Below are positions 53,974 through 62,970 of a DNA stretch of 64,000 nt, one piece after another. The stretch is from Bradyrhizobium cajani. Lineage in GTDB: Bacteria > Pseudomonadota > Alphaproteobacteria > Rhizobiales > Xanthobacteraceae. The notes under the pieces are model-generated. The model ran no database searches. It was not told the origin of the DNA and saw only the letters and a list, made by a program, of their open reading frames with translations. The DNA lies in NCBI RefSeq assembly GCF_009759665.1, contig NZ_WQNE01000003.1, forward strand, positions 248,001-312,000, in the 5' to 3' direction. The first letter of the stretch is position 1. Each line of letters starts with the position of its first letter. Position numbers and translations under genes: made by a program.

Positions 53974-55010
53974 CAAATCCAGCCCTGGAGCTCGCGCAGC
54001 ACCAGGGTACGGATCACATCCATGCCGGGCTCGCTGTCGTTGAGGCAGGGGATCGCGGAAAACTGCGCGCCACCATTGTGCTTGAAGATCTCGGCATTCT
54101 CTTGCGCGATCTCCTCCAGCGTCTCCAGGCAGTCCGCGGCAAAGCCCGGCGTCACCACCGCGATGCGGCGCACGCCTTCTTTCGCCAGCCGCTCCATGGT
54201 CTTGTCGGTGTAGGGCTGCAGCCACTCGTCATTGCCGAAGCGCGACTGGAAGGTCAGCAGCAGCTTCGTCTCGTCCATGCCGAGCCGGCGGCGCAGCGCC
54301 GCGGTGGTGGCGATGCAGTGCTGCTGATAGGGATCGCCCTTGTCGACATAGGATTTCGGCATGCCGTGGAAGGAGGCGACGATCAGCTCCGGCTTGAAGG
54401 GAAGGCTCGCCAGATGCGCCTCGATCGAACCCGCGAGCGCCTCGATATAGGCCGCGTCCTCGTAGTAAGGCGGCGTCACCCGCAATGTCGGCTGGTTGCG
54501 CAGGCAGGCGAGCACGCGAAACACCTCGTCGCAGACCGTCGCCGAGGTCGAGGCGGAATATTGCGGATAGAGCGGGACGGCGAGGATGCGGTCGCAGCCT
54601 TTCGCAATCAGCGCATCGATGCCGGCCTTGATCGACGGATTGCCGTAGCGCATCGCCCAGTCCACGACGACATGCGCGCGGTCCGACAATGCGGCAGCGA
54701 GCTTGTCGGCTTGCGAGCGCGTGATGGTCTTCAGCGGCGACTCGTTCCGCTCGGTGTTCCAGATCTTGCGGTAGTCGAGCGCCTTGGTGCGCGGCCGCTT
54801 CCGCAGGATGATCCCGTTCAGCACCAGCTTCCAGACCAGGCCCTGGTCCTCGATGACGCGGGCGTCGGAGAGGAACTCCTTGAGATAGACCCGCACGCCG
54901 GGCGCATCGGCCGTATCCGGCGTGCCGAGATTGATCAGGAGCACGCCGACGCGCACCTGGCTGGACCGGACGGCGGGCGTTGCGGTCGCGATGGGGGCAA
55001 CGGTCATCAT
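53973..55010 (-). CDS. hemH: Ferrochelatase
   Basis: The 345-residue enzyme inserts Fe2+ into protoporphyrin IX. Marks are GVLLINLGTPDT, VPLYPQYSASTSATVCDEV, the catalytic His in IVASFHGMPKSYVDKGDPY, LTFQSRFGNDEWLQPYT and the conserved Glu in PGFAADCLETLEEI. The first 18 residues are a variable tail. It is first of a two-gene operon with the binding-protein gene. Confidence 0.95.
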   Translation of the reverse strand: MMTVAPIATATPAVRSSQVRVGVLLINLGTPDTADAPGVRVYLKEFLSDARVIEDQGLVWKLVLNGIILRKRPRTKALDYRKIWNTERNESPLKTITRSQADKLAAALSDRAHVVVDWAMRYGNPSIKAGIDALIAKGCDRILAVPLYPQYSASTSATVCDEVFRVLACLRNQPTLRVTPPYYEDAAYIEALAGSIEAHLASLPFKPELIVASFHGMPKSYVDKGDPYQQHCIATTAALRRRLGMDETKLLLTFQSRFGNDEWLQPYTDKTMERLAKEGVRRIAVVTPGFAADCLETLEEIAQENAEIFKHNGGAQFSAIPCLNDSEPGMDVIRTLVLRELQGWI

Positions 55011-55093
55011 GATACCCGTTGCGTCGCGCGTTGCACCGAACTTGTCAAGATGAGGGCGATTTCGCTAGGGTCGCACCCAAGCGGGAGGGCCCG

Positions 55094-55492
55094 ATGACAC
55101 TCGCGGAATGGTGCGTCCTTGGAGCGCTGCTGCTTTACCTTGCGACGATCGTCTCGATCAAATGGATCCGGTTTCGCACGTTCGACAATTCCCGGCCGCG
55201 CGATCCCGCCTTCTTCGGGGACGCCCTCGCGCAGCGTGCGCTCGGCGCACACCAGAACGGCATCGAGACGTTCCCGTTCTTCGCCTTCGCCGTCCTGCTC
55301 GCCGAATTCCGGGAATCGCCGCAGCGCCTGATCGATGAGCTCGCGGCGCTGTTCCTGATCGTGCGGATCGCCTATGTGCTGACCTATCTCGGCAACCGCC
55401 CGACGCTGCGCTCGATCCTCTGGAGCATCGGCTTTGCGATCAATCTCGGAATCTTCTTCATGCCGGCCTTGAAGCGGTTCTTGCCGGTGTGA
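55094..55492 (+). CDS. MAPEG family membrane protein
   Basis: The 132-residue protein has four hydrophobic segments and the MAPEG signature: ALGAHQNGIETFPFFAFAVLLAE, then VRIAYVLTYLGNRPTLRSILW. Eukaryotic relatives act on glutathione and eicosanoids; bacterial members are mostly of unknown role. ATG 55094 follows GGGAGG. Divergent from hemH. Repeat B copy 2 lies just after the stop. Confidence 0.88.
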   Translation: MTLAEWCVLGALLLYLATIVSIKWIRFRTFDNSRPRDPAFFGDALAQRALGAHQNGIETFPFFAFAVLLAEFRESPQRLIDELAALFLIVRIAYVLTYLGNRPTLRSILWSIGFAINLGIFFMPALKRFLPV

Positions 55493-55494
55493 GC

Positions 55495-55579
55495 GTAGCC
55501 CGGATGGAGCGAAGCGTAATCCGGGGACCTTCCACGCCGCGATACCGTCCCGGATTGCGCTTCGCTCCATCCGGGCTAC
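55495..55579. repeat. Palindromic repeat family B, copy 2
   Basis: GTAGCCCGGATGGAGCGAAG is mirrored by CTTCGCTCCATCCGGGCTAC over 85 bases, matching 18294-18380 in the arms. It lies between the convergent MAPEG and NicO genes. Confidence 0.88.
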
Positions 55580-55591
55580 GAGGCTTTCGCG

Positions 55592-56719
55592 TCAGAAGCA
55601 CGTCGTCCGTTCCGCCGCGATGTAGCCGAACAACAGGCCGACGCCGAACAGCAGCACCAGGCCGGCGGCGCCGAATTCGATGCCGCGCATGAACAGAGCG
55701 CCGCCGCCGTCACGCCCCGCGCTGAGGCGCTGCGCGATGTCCTTGGCGGAGACAGCGATGACCGCGATGGCCGCGACCGTGATCGCCGTGCCCAATCCCA
55801 TCAGGAAGGTTGCGGCGATGCCGGCCCAGAACAGGCCCTGGGCCAGCGCGAACACCAGCACCAGGATCGCGCCCGAGCAGGGGCGGATGCCGACGGTGAG
55901 GATCGCGGCAAACCCGCGCCGCCAGCCGCCGGGACCGGCGAGTTCGCTCGGTGTGGGACCATGGGAATGACCGCAATGCTCGTCGTGGACGTGGTCATGC
56001 GCGTGGTGATGGGCGTGCGCGTGGTCGTGGCTGTGACCGTGGTGATGATGATCGTGGCCGTGATGATCATGCGCATCATGATGATGGTGATGATCGTGAT
56101 CATGATGGTCATGCGGCACGCCAGCCATCGCCGGCACCGGCTGGGCCGCCTGGAGCGCGCGGATGAATGTACGGCCCTTGACCCAGACCAGCCGCAGGCC
56201 GAACAGCGCGATCAGGGCGTAGCTTGCGATCTCGATCACGCCTTCCGCCTTGCACATGGTCCTGGCGGTTGCGTTCAGGATCCAGGCCGAGATGCCGACG
56301 ATCAGGATCGCCACCAGCGACTGCATCAGGGCCGAGGCAAACGACAGCGCGATGCCGCGCCGCGCGGTCTCGCGATTGGCGACGAGATAGGAGGCGATTA
56401 CCGCCTTGCCGTGGCCGGGACCGGCGGCGTGGAAGATTCCGTAGGCAAACGAGATGAAAAGCAGGGTCCACACCGCCGAGCCGTCGGATTTGGCGGCGCG
56501 GATGGTCGCGGACATCTGGCGATAAAATTCCGACTGTTTGGCCAGGAGCCAGCCGATGAGGCCGCTCGCCTCGGGCTCGGTCGCCTGCGCCGGGCGGGGG
56601 GCGCCGAACGGGTTTTGCGCGAAGAGATCGTGGAGCGCGGCATCGGCGACGCCCAGCACGACGACAACCACAGCGCAGGCGAGCAGCCCGCGCGCGAGCG
56701 GGGAGAGTTGCGGCTTCAA
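55592..56719 (-). CDS. NicO/RcnA-type nickel-cobalt transporter with His-rich loop
   Basis: The 375-residue protein has about seven transmembrane helices with NicO motifs: FAYGIFHAAGPGHGKAVIASYL and LTVGIRPCSGAILVLVFALAQG. Between them lies a cytosolic or periplasmic loop of about 50 residues that is mostly His, Asp, Gly and Ala. RcnA-type proteins export Ni and Co; other NicO members import. A TTG at 56719 overlaps the stop of the DUF1007 gene (TTGA), so it is coupled to it; TTG 56725 is an alternative. DUF1007 proteins are the usual periplasmic partners. Confidence 0.82.
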   Translation of the reverse strand: MKPQLSPLARGLLACAVVVVVLGVADAALHDLFAQNPFGAPRPAQATEPEASGLIGWLLAKQSEFYRQMSATIRAAKSDGSAVWTLLFISFAYGIFHAAGPGHGKAVIASYLVANRETARRGIALSFASALMQSLVAILIVGISAWILNATARTMCKAEGVIEIASYALIALFGLRLVWVKGRTFIRALQAAQPVPAMAGVPHDHHDHDHHHHHDAHDHHGHDHHHHGHSHDHAHAHHHAHDHVHDEHCGHSHGPTPSELAGPGGWRRGFAAILTVGIRPCSGAILVLVFALAQGLFWAGIAATFLMGLGTAITVAAIAVIAVSAKDIAQRLSAGRDGGGALFMRGIEFGAAGLVLLFGVGLLFGYIAAERTTCF

Positions 56720-57354
56720 GGGCAATCCACCGTGATCTTGTTGGCGAACATCATGCCGAAATTGGAATTCTCGCCGTTCAGGAAGGTCTGCTCGTTGAGC
56801 TTCTGGGCGCTCGCGGTACCGTCGTTCGGGCGCTCCAGCTTCATCTGGCACCCGGCGGGCGCACCGACCAGCTTGACCGGGTTGTCCTTGGCCATCTGGA
56901 AGTCGATGAAGAAGGAGCGGTCGAACACTTCGAGCACCAGTTGCTTCGGCTTGACCGGGGTCTTCAGCGGCAGCGTGAAGTGCAGGGTCAGCACCGTATC
57001 CTTGTAGTCGAGGAAGTAGTCGACCGGCTCCTGGAATCGCTCCTTCTTGCCGTCCGCTCGCGCGAAGGTGAAGTAGGCGTATTCCTTCAGCGACTCGACA
57101 TTGGTCTGCGCCAGCGGCGTCAGCTCCTCGCGCGTAAAGGCGCCCTTGGTCTTGGCCTCGAGCCCCTGCACCGCATAGGCCGAGAACATGTCGTCGAAGG
57201 TCCAGGCGTGGCGGACGCCGGTGATGCTGCCGTCAGGTGCGTAGAGCAGCTCGCTGGTCGCGGTGATCCAGACATGCGGATGCGCGCGCGCCGGACCCGC
57301 CGCGAGCGTGAGGCACGCGGCGAGCAGCAGGCCGAGAAGGGCGCGCATGCCCAT
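56716..57354 (-). CDS. DUF1007 family periplasmic protein
   Basis: The 212-residue protein has a signal peptide (MGMRALLGLLLAACLTLAAGPARA) and the family start HPHVWITATSELLY with a possible metal-binding His-x-His. FTFDDMFS-like HAWTFDDMFSAYA follows. It is the expected partner of the NicO protein encoded next. Its ATG overlaps the stop of the M3 peptidase gene by one base. Confidence 0.85.
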   Translation of the reverse strand: MGMRALLGLLLAACLTLAAGPARAHPHVWITATSELLYAPDGSITGVRHAWTFDDMFSAYAVQGLEAKTKGAFTREELTPLAQTNVESLKEYAYFTFARADGKKERFQEPVDYFLDYKDTVLTLHFTLPLKTPVKPKQLVLEVFDRSFFIDFQMAKDNPVKLVGAPAGCQMKLERPNDGTASAQKLNEQTFLNGENSNFGMMFANKITVDCP

Positions 57355-59435
57355 CAGGCCGCCTCGGCGTCGTCGAGCAGGCCGCGGCGGCGGAGCAACG
57401 CGTCGGGCTCCGGCGGGCGGCCGCGGAACGCCTCATAGGCGGCTTCCGGATCGACCGATCCACCTGAGGAGTAGATGTCGTCGTGCAGGCGCTTGGCCAC
57501 GGCAGGATCGAAGATGTTGCCGGCCTCCTCGAACGCGCCGAAGGCGTCGGCGTCCATCACCTCCGACCACATGTAGCTGTAATAGCCGGCCGCATAGTGG
57601 TCGCCGGAGAAGATGTGACCAAATTGCGTCGGCCGGTGGCGCAGCGAGATCTCCTCGGGCATGCCGATCTTCTCCAGCTCGCGTCTCTCGAACGCCCGCA
57701 CATCCTGCGCGGCAGAGGCCGGCTGGGTGTGGAATTCGAGGTCGACCAGCGCCGAGGAGACGAACTCGACCGTGGCAAAGCCCTGGTTGAACTTTCGCGC
57801 GGCGAGGAAGCGCTGAAGCAGATCGTCCGGCAGCGGCTCGCCGGTCTGGTAGTGGCGGGCGAACTGCTGCAGCACCTCGGGCCGCTCCTGCCAGTGCTCG
57901 TAGAGCTGCGAGGGCAGCTCGACGAAGTCGGTGAACACGGAGGTGCCCGACAGCGACGGATAGGTCACGTTGGAGAGCATGCCGTGCAGGCCGTGGCCGA
58001 ACTCGTGAAAGAGCGTGCGGGCGTCGTCGGGCGAGAGCAGCGCGGGCTCGCCGCCTGCTCCCTTGGCGAAGTTGCAGACATTGATGATGACCGGGGCGAT
58101 CTCGCCATCGAGCTTCTGCTGGTCGCGCAGCGAGGTCATCCAGGCGCCGGAGCGCTTCGACGGCCGGGCGTAGTAGTCGCCGTAGAACAGCGCCTTGTGC
58201 TTGCCATCCGGCCCCCTCACCTCCCAGACCCGAACGTCCGGGTGCCAGACCGGCACGTCCTTGCGCTCCTCGAAGGTGATGCCGAACAGGCGCGTCGCGC
58301 AGTCGAAGGCGGCGGCGATCATGTGGTCGAGGGTGAGATACGGCTTGATCGCGGCATCGTCGAAATTGGCGCGCTGGAGGCGGAGCTTTTCGGCGTAGTA
58401 ACGCCAGTCCCAGGGTGCCAGCCTGAAATTGCCGCCCTCGGCGGTGATCAGCTCCTGCATCTCGTCGCGGTCGGCAAGCGCCCGCGCCCTTGCCGGTTTC
58501 CAGACCCGCTCCAGGAGGCCCCGCACCGCATCCGGCGTCTTGGCCATGGAGTCCTCGAGCCGGTAGGCGGCGAAGGTCGGGTAGCCCAAAAGCTTGGCGC
58601 TCTCTTCCCGCAGCTTCAGGATCTCGACGATGGTTCCGTTGTTGTCGTTGGCATTGCCGTTGTCACCCCGCGCGGTGAAGGCCTTGTAGATCCTCTCGCG
58701 GAGGTCACGCCGGGCCGAGCTCTTCAGGAACGGCTCGACCGAGGAGCGCGACAGCGTCACGATGGCCTTGCCTTCCATGCCGCGCTCTTCTGCCGCAGCC
58801 TTGGCCGCGTCGACGAAGCTCTCGGGCAGGCCCTGGCGGTCCGCCTCCCCGAGCTCCATGAACCACTCCTGCTCGTCGCCGAGCAGATGATGGCTGAAGC
58901 TGGTGCCGAGTTGGGCGAGCTTCTCGTTGATCTCGGCCATCCGCGTCTTGGCCTCCTCGGAGAGGCCGGCGCCGGCGCGGTGGAAGCGGGTGTAGGTGCG
59001 CTCCAGCAAGCGACGCTGCTCCGGAGCGAGATCAAGACCGGTGCGGTTCTCGTGCAGCTGGGCGATGCGGCCAAACAGCACGGCGTTCATCATGATCGGA
59101 TTCCAGTGCCGCGCCATCCGCAGGGAGACCTCCTTGTCGATCTCCAGGATGGCCGGATTCGAATGCGCCGAGACGAGGTCGTAGAAGACCGCCGCGACCT
59201 TGTTCAGCAGCTTGCCGGAGCGCTCCAGCGCCGTGATGGTGTTGGCGAAGTCGGGCGCCGCCGGATCGTTGGTGATCGCCGCGATCTCGGCGGAGTGGTC
59301 GGCGAAGGCCTGCTCGAAGGCAGGGAGGAAGTGCTCCGGCTTGATCTCGTCGAAGGGCGGGGTTGAGAACGGCGTCACCCACGCCTTCAGCAGCGGGTTG
59401 GTCTCGGTGTCCGTAATCTGGCGGGGTTCTGACAT
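57354..59435 (-). CDS. M3 family metallopeptidase (oligopeptidase A / peptidyl-dipeptidase type)
   Basis: The 693-residue enzyme cuts oligopeptides. The zinc site is LFHEFGHGLHGMLS with the downstream Glu in GTSVFTDFVELPSQLYEHW. FSGDHYAAGYYSYMWSEV is the substrate-side loop. Length fits PrlC/Dcp proteins (about 680-720). ATG 59435 or the adjoining GTG 59438 starts it. It has no signal peptide, so it is cytosolic. It heads a chain overlapping DUF1007 and NicO genes, an unusual partner for a metal transporter. Confidence 0.93.
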   Translation of the reverse strand: MSEPRQITDTETNPLLKAWVTPFSTPPFDEIKPEHFLPAFEQAFADHSAEIAAITNDPAAPDFANTITALERSGKLLNKVAAVFYDLVSAHSNPAILEIDKEVSLRMARHWNPIMMNAVLFGRIAQLHENRTGLDLAPEQRRLLERTYTRFHRAGAGLSEEAKTRMAEINEKLAQLGTSFSHHLLGDEQEWFMELGEADRQGLPESFVDAAKAAAEERGMEGKAIVTLSRSSVEPFLKSSARRDLRERIYKAFTARGDNGNANDNNGTIVEILKLREESAKLLGYPTFAAYRLEDSMAKTPDAVRGLLERVWKPARARALADRDEMQELITAEGGNFRLAPWDWRYYAEKLRLQRANFDDAAIKPYLTLDHMIAAAFDCATRLFGITFEERKDVPVWHPDVRVWEVRGPDGKHKALFYGDYYARPSKRSGAWMTSLRDQQKLDGEIAPVIINVCNFAKGAGGEPALLSPDDARTLFHEFGHGLHGMLSNVTYPSLSGTSVFTDFVELPSQLYEHWQERPEVLQQFARHYQTGEPLPDDLLQRFLAARKFNQGFATVEFVSSALVDLEFHTQPASAAQDVRAFERRELEKIGMPEEISLRHRPTQFGHIFSGDHYAAGYYSYMWSEVMDADAFGAFEEAGNIFDPAVAKRLHDDIYSSGGSVDPEAAYEAFRGRPPEPDALLRRRGLLDDAEAA

Positions 59436-59573
59436 CACAAGTCCCGGTTTTTGAGCTGATTTGTTGGGGCCAGCTATAGCACGCGATCGGGCTTTTTTGG
59501 GCCATTTGCCCTTGCTCCCGGCCGCCTTTTCGGGGAGATTGCGGCCCTCGAAGACCTAGGGACTCCTGAGCTC

Positions 59574-59828
59574 ATGAACGCGCCTGCCTCGTCCTCCCGC
59601 CAGATCGTCTGGCCGAGCGTCATCACCGTCATCAGCGCCGCCATCCTGATCGGCGCCGAGGTGTTCGGCGCGGCCTTCGCCGGCGGCTGGGCGCTCGCGA
59701 TCCTGTTCGGTCTGGGAGATCAGGGCGCGCACATCCTGCAAGCCGTGCTGTTCGCGCTCGGTGTGCTGGTGATGACCGCGTTCATCCGCGCAGCTCAGCG
59801 CGTCGAACCTTTCACGAAGCGCCGCTGA
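59574..59828 (+). CDS. Small two-helix membrane protein
   Basis: The 84-residue protein has two hydrophobic helices (WPSVITVISAAILIGAEVFGAAFAGGWALAIL region and ILQAVLFALGVLVMTAFI) and a basic C-terminus (RVEPFTKRR). ATG 59574 follows GAGCTC, a weak site. No family is recognised. It is divergent from the M3 peptidase gene. Confidence 0.6.
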   Translation: MNAPASSSRQIVWPSVITVISAAILIGAEVFGAAFAGGWALAILFGLGDQGAHILQAVLFALGVLVMTAFIRAAQRVEPFTKRR

Positions 59829-59955
59829 CGCTTCTCGCGCGCGCGAGAGACGCGCGCTGCTCCGAAAAACTTAACGCACGTTCATCTTCCGCGTCGCTCG
59901 CGCAACACTGCGCAAGCAGGTGTTAGGCAATTCTGCCCTCAGCCTAAAAAAATTC

Positions 59956-59984
59956 TTGCGAAGCGGATTCAAAACGCTTATGTG
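59956..59984 (+). promoter_or_regulatory. Promoter of the ornithine decarboxylase leader
   Basis: TTGCGA at 59956 and TATGTG at 59979 are 17 bases apart. Transcription would start near 59991, giving a leader of about 510 bases. Confidence 0.5.
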
Positions 59985-59990
59985 CGGTCT

Positions 59991-60504
59991 TGCCCAATTT
60001 CGCACGTGCCTGTGGTCGTGTGTCAGTCGGTAGGTATCCGGACAAGAGGCCGGACAGCCGCCAAGGGGTGAAGAAGCCGAGGGGCTCTTCGGAAGTGCAG
60101 AAGTCGGAAGGCTCATAGCCAGAAGACGGAAGGCAAACCCGGAGCGTCCAGCATCTCTCTCAAAGAGATGCCTTGTCGAAGGTGACTTCACTTTTTGCAA
60201 CCGTGACTGGCAGCCGGAGGCGAACCGGCGCACCCCGCTCTCAACGGGGGACGCGACTTAAAGCAACGACGGATCGGGCTTTTTTGGTCTCTACCGGCAT
60301 TCCAACGCCGGCGCGGGCTACTGAAAAGGCTTGTCCTTCATTGCCAGGTGTGCGGGCGGGAATCTCTCCCAACCAATCCACGGCAGCACAGTCTGGTTTG
60401 AGTATTTTGGCCTCAACGCGCCTCCATCGCGCGATGTGGCCAGAGCACTCTTATCCGACGTCACGTTGATGCGGATCCCGTCGCTGGGACCGTTGGAGAG
60501 TGCC
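59991..60504 (+). promoter_or_regulatory. speF-type structured leader of ornithine decarboxylase mRNA
   Basis: The 59829-60504 gap has no supported gene, but much structure. Hairpins include GCATCTCT/AGAGATGC (60151-60171, perfect), CCCCG/CGGGG (60233-60249), a repeated GAAG-CGGAAGGC motif near 60105-60135, and a T6 run at 60280-60285 after AAAGC..GCTTT arms that could be an attenuator. An RNA motif called speF is known before ornithine decarboxylase genes of alphaproteobacteria, and position and length agree. Polyamine sensing is inferred. Confidence 0.6.
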
Positions 60505-61647
60505 ATGACCGAACGAATCCAGGAATTCCTGCGCAACCGCCGCAAGGATGGCCTCGACACCGAGCCGTGCCTCGTCGTCGACCTCGAGGTCGTGCGTGAC
60601 AATTACCAGAGCTTCGCCAAGGCGCTGCCCGACAGCCGCGTGTTCTATGCCGTGAAGGCGAACCCGGCGCCGGAAGTGCTGTCCCTGCTCGCCTCCATGG
60701 GCTCCTGCTTCGACACCGCAACGGTCGCCGAGATCGAGATGGCGCTGGCCGCTGGCGCGACGCCCGACCGCATCTCCTTTGGCAACACGATCAAGAAGGA
60801 GCGCGACATCGCGCGCGCCTTCGCGCTCGGCATTCGTCTGTTCGCGGTCGACTGCGTCGCAGAGGTCGAGAAGGTCGCCCGCGCCGCTCCCGGCGCCAAG
60901 GTGTTCTGCCGCATCCTCTATGATTGCGCCGGCGCCGAATGGCCGCTGTCGCGCAAGTTCGGCTGCGATCCGGAGATGGCGGTCGAGGTGCTCGACGTCG
61001 CCAAGCGCCTGGGCCTGGAGCCGTGCGGCATTTCCTTCCATGTCGGCTCGCAGCAGCGCAAGGTGAAGGCGTGGGACCGTGCGCTGGCGATGGCCTCGCA
61101 GGTGTTCCGCGATTGTGCCGAGCGCGGCATCAACCTGTCCATGGTCAACATGGGCGGCGGCTTCCCGACCAAGTACCTGAAGGACGTGCCGCCGGTCGTC
61201 ACCTACGGCCGCTCGATCTTCCGCGCGCTGCGCAAGCACTTCGGCAACCAGATTCCGGAGACCATCATCGAGCCGGGCCGCGGCATGGTGGGCAACGCCG
61301 GCATCATCGAATCCGAGGTCGTGCTCATCTCGAAGAAGAGCGACGAGGACGAGGTGCGCTGGGTCTATCTCGACATCGGCAAGTTCGGCGGTCTCGCCGA
61401 GACCATGGACGAGTCGATCCGCTACGCCATCCGCACCCCGCATGACGGGGCGGACATGACGCCGTGCGTGCTCGCGGGGCCGACCTGCGACAGCGCCGAC
61501 GTGCTGTACGAGAAGACCCCGTATCCGCTTCCGGTCACGCTCGAGATCGGCGACAAGCTGCTGATCGAAGGCACCGGGGCCTATACGTCGACCTACTCGG
61601 CGGTGGCGTTCAACGGCATCCCGCCGCTGAAGACGTATCACATCTGA
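60505..61647 (+). CDS. Ornithine decarboxylase (fold III, PLP-dependent)
   Basis: The 380-residue enzyme makes putrescine from ornithine, and perhaps cadaverine from lysine. Marks are YAVKANPAPEVL with the PLP lysine, ISFGNTIKKERDI, ISFHVGSQQ, NMGGGFPTKY, IIEPGRGMVGNAG and the CDSADVLYEK cysteine loop from the partner subunit. ATG 60505 has GGAGAG. It follows a speF-type leader and heads a polyamine locus with homospermidine synthase downstream. Confidence 0.95.
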   Translation: MTERIQEFLRNRRKDGLDTEPCLVVDLEVVRDNYQSFAKALPDSRVFYAVKANPAPEVLSLLASMGSCFDTATVAEIEMALAAGATPDRISFGNTIKKERDIARAFALGIRLFAVDCVAEVEKVARAAPGAKVFCRILYDCAGAEWPLSRKFGCDPEMAVEVLDVAKRLGLEPCGISFHVGSQQRKVKAWDRALAMASQVFRDCAERGINLSMVNMGGGFPTKYLKDVPPVVTYGRSIFRALRKHFGNQIPETIIEPGRGMVGNAGIIESEVVLISKKSDEDEVRWVYLDIGKFGGLAETMDESIRYAIRTPHDGADMTPCVLAGPTCDSADVLYEKTPYPLPVTLEIGDKLLIEGTGAYTSTYSAVAFNGIPPLKTYHI

Positions 61648-61791
61648 TTTGCCAGATCTGATCCGCCTCCTTTCCGAGGCCTGACGAACCCGGGAGCCGG
61701 CTTGCCGGCTCCTCCCTGACATTTCGATTTCTGACGACGTCTTGGACCGGCGTGCTGCACGCACGTCGGTTCAAGCGGGGACTGACGCGCC

Positions 61792-62379
61792 ATGACTGCT
61801 CCTCGGAAGCCACGAATTGCACTCACTTCGGAAGCCGCTCCGTTCGCGATCCGTGCGGAACGCGCTGCCGATGTCGCGATGCGCGAAGCGCTGCTCGATG
61901 CCTGCTTTGGCGAGAACCGCCATGGCCGCACCTGCCAGCGCCTGCGCGACGGACGTGCGCCCGCCGCAGGCCTTGCCCTGTCGGCGATGCGCGAGGGCAA
62001 GCTCGTGGGAACCGTGCGGCTGTGGCACGTCAGCGCCGGAGACAGGCCCGCCCTGGTCCTCGGACCGCTGGCGGTGGACCCTGCCTTCCGCGAGCTCGGG
62101 ATCGGCGCCGCGCTGATGCATCAAGCGCTGGCCGCCGCCCGGGCGCGCGGGCATGCCGCCGTGATCCTGCTCGGTGATGCCCCCTATTACGCCCGCTTCG
62201 GCTTCGCGGCCGCGAAGACCGGCAAGCTGTCGCTGCCCGGTCCGTTCGAGCGCGACCGCCTGCTGGCGATCGAATTCACCGAAGGTGCGCTCGACGGCGC
62301 CGAGGGGATGATCGTCCCGACCGGCGCGGCCCTGCCCAAACGGAGGTCGGTTCGCGCCCTCCAGGCGCACGCGGCTTAA
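61792..62379 (+). CDS. GNAT family N-acetyltransferase
   Basis: The 195-residue protein has the acetyl-CoA loop in LGPLAVDPAFRELGIGAALMHQAL and the later strand YYARFGFAAAKTG. This YhbS-like form often lacks a known substrate. Its position between ornithine decarboxylase and homospermidine synthase suggests a polyamine or related amine, but nothing in the sequence proves it. Confidence 0.85.
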   Translation: MTAPRKPRIALTSEAAPFAIRAERAADVAMREALLDACFGENRHGRTCQRLRDGRAPAAGLALSAMREGKLVGTVRLWHVSAGDRPALVLGPLAVDPAFRELGIGAALMHQALAAARARGHAAVILLGDAPYYARFGFAAAKTGKLSLPGPFERDRLLAIEFTEGALDGAEGMIVPTGAALPKRRSVRALQAHAA

Positions 62380-62532
62380 CGGATTGCCATGATGGCGACG
62401 ACCGAAGCCGCGCCCCGCGGCAGCGCCCGGCCGCGCCCGCACCGCACTAAGCCCGTTCCTTTGGGGTTGCGCAGGCCCCGGAAACGCCCTTTAACCCCGC
62501 GAAACACTCCCTTTCAGTCGAGGTCCAAAATC

Positions 62533-62922
62533 ATGTCCCGTCGCCTGATCTCCACCGGCTCCCCGCTCGAGAAGACCGTCGGCTACAGCCGCGCCGTGAT
62601 CGACGGCGATTTCGCCTTCGTCGCGGGAACCACCGGCTATGACTACACGACGATGACGATGCCGGCCGATGTCACGAGCCAGTCACGCAACTGCTTCAAG
62701 ACCATCGAAGCCGCCCTAAAGGAGGGCGGATTCGAGATGGCCGATATCGTCCGTGCGACCTACTACGTCACCGACGCTAGCTATATCGATGCCCACTTCG
62801 CCGTCTGCGGCGAGGTTCTCGGTAACATCAGGCCGGCGGCGACGTTGCTGGTCGTCACCGCCCTCGCCAAGCCCGAGATGAAGGTCGAGATCGAAGTCAC
62901 CGCCAAGCGCCGCAGCGCCTGA
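62533..62922 (+). CDS. RidA family protein
   Basis: The 129-residue protein belongs to the YjgF/YER057c/UK114 (RidA) family, which hydrolyses reactive enamines and imines from PLP enzymes. The arginine of NIRPAATLLVV is the catalytic one. ATG 62533 follows GAGG. Linkage to a PLP decarboxylase is sensible, since RidA detoxifies such products. Not all subgroups act as deaminases. Confidence 0.9.
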   Translation: MSRRLISTGSPLEKTVGYSRAVIDGDFAFVAGTTGYDYTTMTMPADVTSQSRNCFKTIEAALKEGGFEMADIVRATYYVTDASYIDAHFAVCGEVLGNIRPAATLLVVTALAKPEMKVEIEVTAKRRSA

Positions 62923-62970
62923 TCCACCCCTCACCCATTGTCCGCCAGCACGTTCCGGAGAAACCATCCC

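Noticed and set aside
59980-60033. 17-codon frame ATG-TGC-GGT to TAG before ornithine decarboxylase, as a leader peptide
   Set aside because: Its ATG overlaps the likely -10 element, so it would not be in the transcript, and no ribosome site precedes it.
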